A DNA stretch of 64,000 nucleotides, taken from Eretmocerus hayati. Taxonomy: Eukaryota > Arthropoda > Insecta > Hymenoptera > Aphelinidae. Made by a program: the position numbers and the translations under genes. Where the stretch lies: NCBI GenBank assembly GCA_029851415.1, contig CM056742.1, forward strand, positions 158,911,121 to 158,975,120. The letters are read 5' to 3'. The notes under the pieces are model-generated. The model was given only the letters and a program-made list of their open reading frames with translations. It was not told where the DNA came from and searched no databases. Of the stretch, positions 61,301-64,000 are shown piece by piece; position 1 is the stretch's first letter, and every line of letters begins with the position of its first letter.

Positions 61301-63039
61301 GTAGTCGTGGCGCGCAAAATGGAAAAGACAATTGTGTCAGCATGAGCAGTGTGTCATGAATAATCATAAGTGAAACGTTTATGTCACTCAACTTATGTCA
61401 TTGACAACTACTTTCTATGAGGTCTTTCTGAAATCGACAAGTATTCGACAAGACGTTTTATTGACAACTCTTCATTGATGGATAATGGATATTTCTCCAT
61501 ATTCCAACCTGCCTCGGAAACTTGGGATAATAAGACAATGTGTTTGACATTTTATTCGACTTCCATTCCCCAATTCTTCCGATCTCCGACATTCACTGGG
61601 CCGGGTCAGTGAATGCTGATATTTGCTGGTCGATGCCCAGTAAATGCTGACAATCACTGGTCAATGGACAGTGAATGCTGACAATCACTAGTGAAAGCCC
61701 GAAATATGGCCTCAGCAACGATATCAGCTACGAATTCCGGGTTTTCACTAGTGAATGTCAGCATTCACTGGCTTCGACCAGTGAATCTTAGGATTCACTA
61801 GTGAATGCCCGGCAATCACGGATTTCAGGCTTCCACGGTAACATATATACCAACTCAATCCGATCCCAGTGGTCCGCAACCTGCCGAGACGTATGAAATC
61901 GTACGTAAGTAACACGGCAAATCCGCCTAAAAATTCGTAAATCGCCTTTTTCGCAAGCGCCTCAAATTCGAGTGCGTTTCATATAATGGGACGCTCCGAT
62001 GCGACTAACACCGGCGTCGAGCAGAGCCCGGTAGTATACGTGCACTCTACCCTCGAAGAGTCATTTAATCGCTACCATGTCGGGAGACTAAACGCTATCC
62101 GCGTTGAGAATCATTCTTTCAAACTTTGCGAAATCTGTATCTATGTTACTCCACCATCTCAAATCCTTCCATCGAAATCCTTTGATGCGATTTCGTATCG
62201 ATACGAAGCTCAAAGGTGCACATGCTAAAAGAAATTATGTAATATATTCAATTGAGTATGTGTGAAAACCATCAGTATATAAGCTGGTAATCATAAGGCA
62301 TTGTTTTGTACAGTCACACGCCTTTGATACATAACAAAATTTGAATTTGCCGCCAAAACATATACATCCATCAAATTTAGTTCTTCACTACCAAACTTGA
62401 TGGAGATTATCTTGAATCCTTCCACGATGTAATCGCAAAACCGAACTACATATTAATGCGATTATGATTTGCGAGCATGCATACATGAGGTGAAATTTAT
62501 CAGTCTGTGAATCTTTCGAAATGGGTATTCAATACAAGTTGACCGATGTTCTCGTTGCATCTATCTATAACCATATGCAAAAAACATGCCATAGAGTATA
62601 TTTATAGATTGCATGTATCCCTGAGAGGTACTTCATCGCAATAAATCGGGAATCGGGAACATCATGACACAGTAGAGAATGTGTATCTTACTTTTCAGCT
62701 TCATCTCTTTCGTTATAATTCCAGAGTCCAGACATATTTCCTCAAATTTTTTAAGATTTTCTGTATAATTAATTCATTATGTTCTTGGCACCAAAAATTT
62801 TAATACGAGCTCGTGGCTCAGGAGTTTTCATTTCAAATTGATCGTTACAGGGTGACACCGGGGGACCTGCATTTCTGAAGAGTGACAAACATATTTCCGG
62901 CATTGTTATACAGAGGTGCCCAGTATATGGCCCTCACGATGTCAACCCACAGCAGGTCAATTTAATCTTACGCTTGAGCGATTTCTACACATTCATTTTC
63001 GATGTCATGAAACATGACCAATATTTTATGATATCATGA
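58269..63039 (+). CDS. Secreted chymotrypsin-fold serine protease homolog, catalytically dead
   Basis: Predicted exons: 58269-58308, 58403-58770, 58897-59160, 62851-63039, totalling 861 nt and 286 residues. A signal peptide (MRLALFLLKIGIF) is followed by an S1-family fold. HLCTGSL...TAASC has Ser for the catalytic His57. DDIGIIL keeps Asp102. VIGWG is the usual GWG. GDTGGPA has Thr for the catalytic Ser195. The activation site R-IVGG is absent (TAGAVADPVNGQLPF instead), and the usual Cys191 is Ala. Exons 1, 3 and 4 have clean splice sites and frames agree. The exon 2 donor (AAAAAA|GTTTCA) is weak; I chose it for frame and the Asp102-to-GWG spacing. Likely a non-enzymatic extracellular binding or cofactor protein. 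Substrate unknown. Confidence 0.8.
58403..58770 (+). CDS. Protease homolog exon 2 (His57 and Asp102 region)
   Basis: Acceptor TTTACAG at 58402. Encodes CSEFNNLNGQPLFATAGA through DDIGIILVRLVKK. Carries the C42-C58 pair around TAASC and an extra close Cys pair (WCMLHPASC). The 3' end is uncertain: GT at 58753 (GTACGA) is a stronger donor by sequence and also in phase, but would remove six residues usual in this fold. Confidence 0.65.
58897..59160 (+). CDS. Protease homolog exon 3 (GWG and cysteine loop)
   Basis: Acceptor TTTCAG, donor GCTGAG|GTGAGT; 88 codons, phase 0 at both ends. Contains LRVIGWGENGD and the cysteines of QECEQRV, HPCFS and VSCAV, which correspond to the loop around C168-C182. 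No stop in the chosen frame. Confidence 0.75.
59310..60756. mobile_element. ~1.4-kb palindromic (foldback) element in protease homolog intron 3
   Basis: 59340-59800 is the imperfect reverse complement of 60220-60750. Shared strings include CTGGGGTATGGATCGCAT, TTTTGTTGGG-GTTTTC, AAAAGTGATTACTGGTGC and GACAAAGGGCTACGCTGC-like. The centre (59840-60170) has further inverted GCGTACGCTTACGATG-like motifs. No coding capacity; open frames here are chance. Confidence 0.75.
60757..61851. mobile_element. ~1.1-kb palindromic element adjoining the first
   Basis: Arms of about 300-370 bp, 60757-61060 and 61480-61851, are reverse complements, from CATATATGTTACCGTGAAAG to CACGGTAACATATATACC. Inside the arms the phrase AGTGAATGCTGACATTCACT repeats in both orientations. 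The central part, 61060-61480, is unique sequence. Confidence 0.8.
61852..62850. other. Rest of protease homolog intron 3
   Basis: 62309-62370 (TGTACAGTCACACGCCTTTG...) resembles 59262-59325 (TGTACAGCCACACACCTTAA...) in direct orientation, so the two palindromes are flanked by a diverged direct repeat. 61930-61975 shares CGCAAGCGC-TCAA with 52610-52635. No coding sequence recognised. Confidence 0.4.
62851..63039 (+). CDS. Protease homolog exon 4 (GDTGGP and C terminus)
   Basis: Acceptor CGTTACAG. Opens directly with GDTGGPAFL, continues ISGIVIQRC and ends LRLSDFYTFIFDVMKHDQYF before TGA at 63037-63039. The final helix (SDFYTFI) is where S1 proteases usually have a YxxWI or YxxFI helix. Confidence 0.78.
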   Translation, partial: GDTGGPAFLKSDKHISGIVIQRCPVYGPHDVNPQQVNLILRLSDFYTFIFDVMKHDQYFMIS

Positions 63040-64000
63040 TTATAAATATCACAAACTTACCTATCTTGAATAGTGGAGGATTGATTTCTTGCAATTATTT
63101 TATTTCAATCAAGGGTCCATCAAACCTTCATACAGTAGTCATAACAAGGATTTGAAAATGGTGAGCATCCAAACGTATCAGTGGCTAGATCAATACTTAT
63201 ACTATTGAAAATATATGTGTAAAAACGTGTATTTGAGACCAACTTACATTATGCAATAATAATATTCCACAACATCGACTGAAGAATTTCAACAATTTTA
63301 TTCATTTTGGGTCAACATGTAGAGCTCCTACTCATAAACCAAGAGATTATTCCTCACCCGGTTCTTGGAAGTAGCAATCGAAACATGATGTGAATTCTCT
63401 TAATTTGGCCTTTGCGAGTTAATTAATCAGCAGGTTTGCTGATTTTACATAGCTTGATATCGGATTACTCCCATTCGAACCATGTACCTTCAAGGCACTT
63501 CTAATTCGAGGTTGCAACTTGAAGGGTTTTAATACAAAGGAATAATTTGTAATAAGAACATACGAAAAATTTTGATTCTACGCTTGGTGTTGGTGCGTTT
63601 CGCCTTTCCTCGACGGATCCGGTTCTTCAGTAGCAATCGAAATACCACTACGTTCGAAAGATCTGTTAATTCTCATTTGCTAGTTTACACATTCTACTTG
63701 AACACGACTGACCAGAGAAGAATCGATCCTTAATGATACCCCATTCTTCTCACACCGGCGTCTTACTGTGATCTTCTCGAGCATCTGTGGGCTATCAATA
63801 CATGTATAGTTTGAAAGTACTTCAAAAAGAAAAATGAATGTCATGTAGCGAGCTGGTCGTGTGCCGCTTCAAAATAGGGAGAAAAATTGAATTGGGTTCA
63901 CTGTCCGTCAGATAGTACTATACTCAATTAAAATACGTGAATGGATACTAGCAGAAACTTGTAACAATAGAATTCTCGATTAAGAGGTATTTGTTCTGAA
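63040..64000. other. Downstream flank of protease homolog
   Basis: No gene seen. Two diverged direct copies of CGGTTCTT-...-AGTAGCAATCGAAA lie at about 63358 and 63619 (about 261 bp apart), each followed by a TTAAT/CTAGTT stretch. No canonical polyadenylation hexamer was noted close to the stop codon. Confidence 0.35.

Noticed and set aside
61260..61320. B-box-like GGTTCGAAATC on the minus strand
   Set aside because: No A box at a suitable distance and no tRNA-like folding seen; probably chance.

Overview
The window is animal nuclear DNA, almost certainly from a hymenopteran insect (wasp, sawfly, ant or bee). The evidence is a complete seven-exon vitellogenin gene on the minus strand. Its 1,787-residue product, exon layout and C-terminal motifs match hymenopteran vitellogenins such as the honeybee protein as I remember it. 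I could not narrow the lineage further from the sequence alone. The rest is AT-rich and dense in transposable elements, so most short open frames are chance.

Layout. 1-8.7 kb: a 257-bp repeat containing a tRNA-like promoter, present twice, then intergenic sequence with two copies of a ~340-bp fully palindromic MITE family. 8.68-16.45 kb: the vitellogenin gene (minus strand; a third copy of the MITE lies in intron 3; TATA box at 16.43 kb). 16.5-58.2 kb: a ~42-kb stretch where I recognise no host gene. It holds a 422-bp TA-flanked MITE (18.0 kb), an 882-bp non-autonomous Transib-type transposon with a 5-bp target duplication (27.1 kb), and a tandem pair of minisatellite-bearing hairpin elements (31.2-32.5 kb). 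These are followed by a ~310-bp satellite (32.9-34.3 kb), a long inverted-repeat element (36.7 kb), a diverged tandem array with a conserved ~100-bp block (46.9-48.9 kb), and a ~5.1-kb foldback-like structure (49.7-54.8 kb) filled with minisatellites and carrying a hAT transposase remnant inside one arm. 58.27-63.04 kb: a plus-strand secreted chymotrypsin-fold gene that keeps an open frame across four predicted exons but has lost the catalytic His and Ser. Its 3.7-kb third intron contains two large palindromes.

The two genes have no evident functional link. Vitellogenin is the yolk precursor and lipid carrier; the protease homolog is probably an extracellular non-enzymatic binding protein. 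The most notable results are the catalytically dead but intact protease homolog, the Transib element with its RSS-like heptamer and CGTCG duplication, the foldback structure, and a short module that recurs next to GGAT-type minisatellites at five places.
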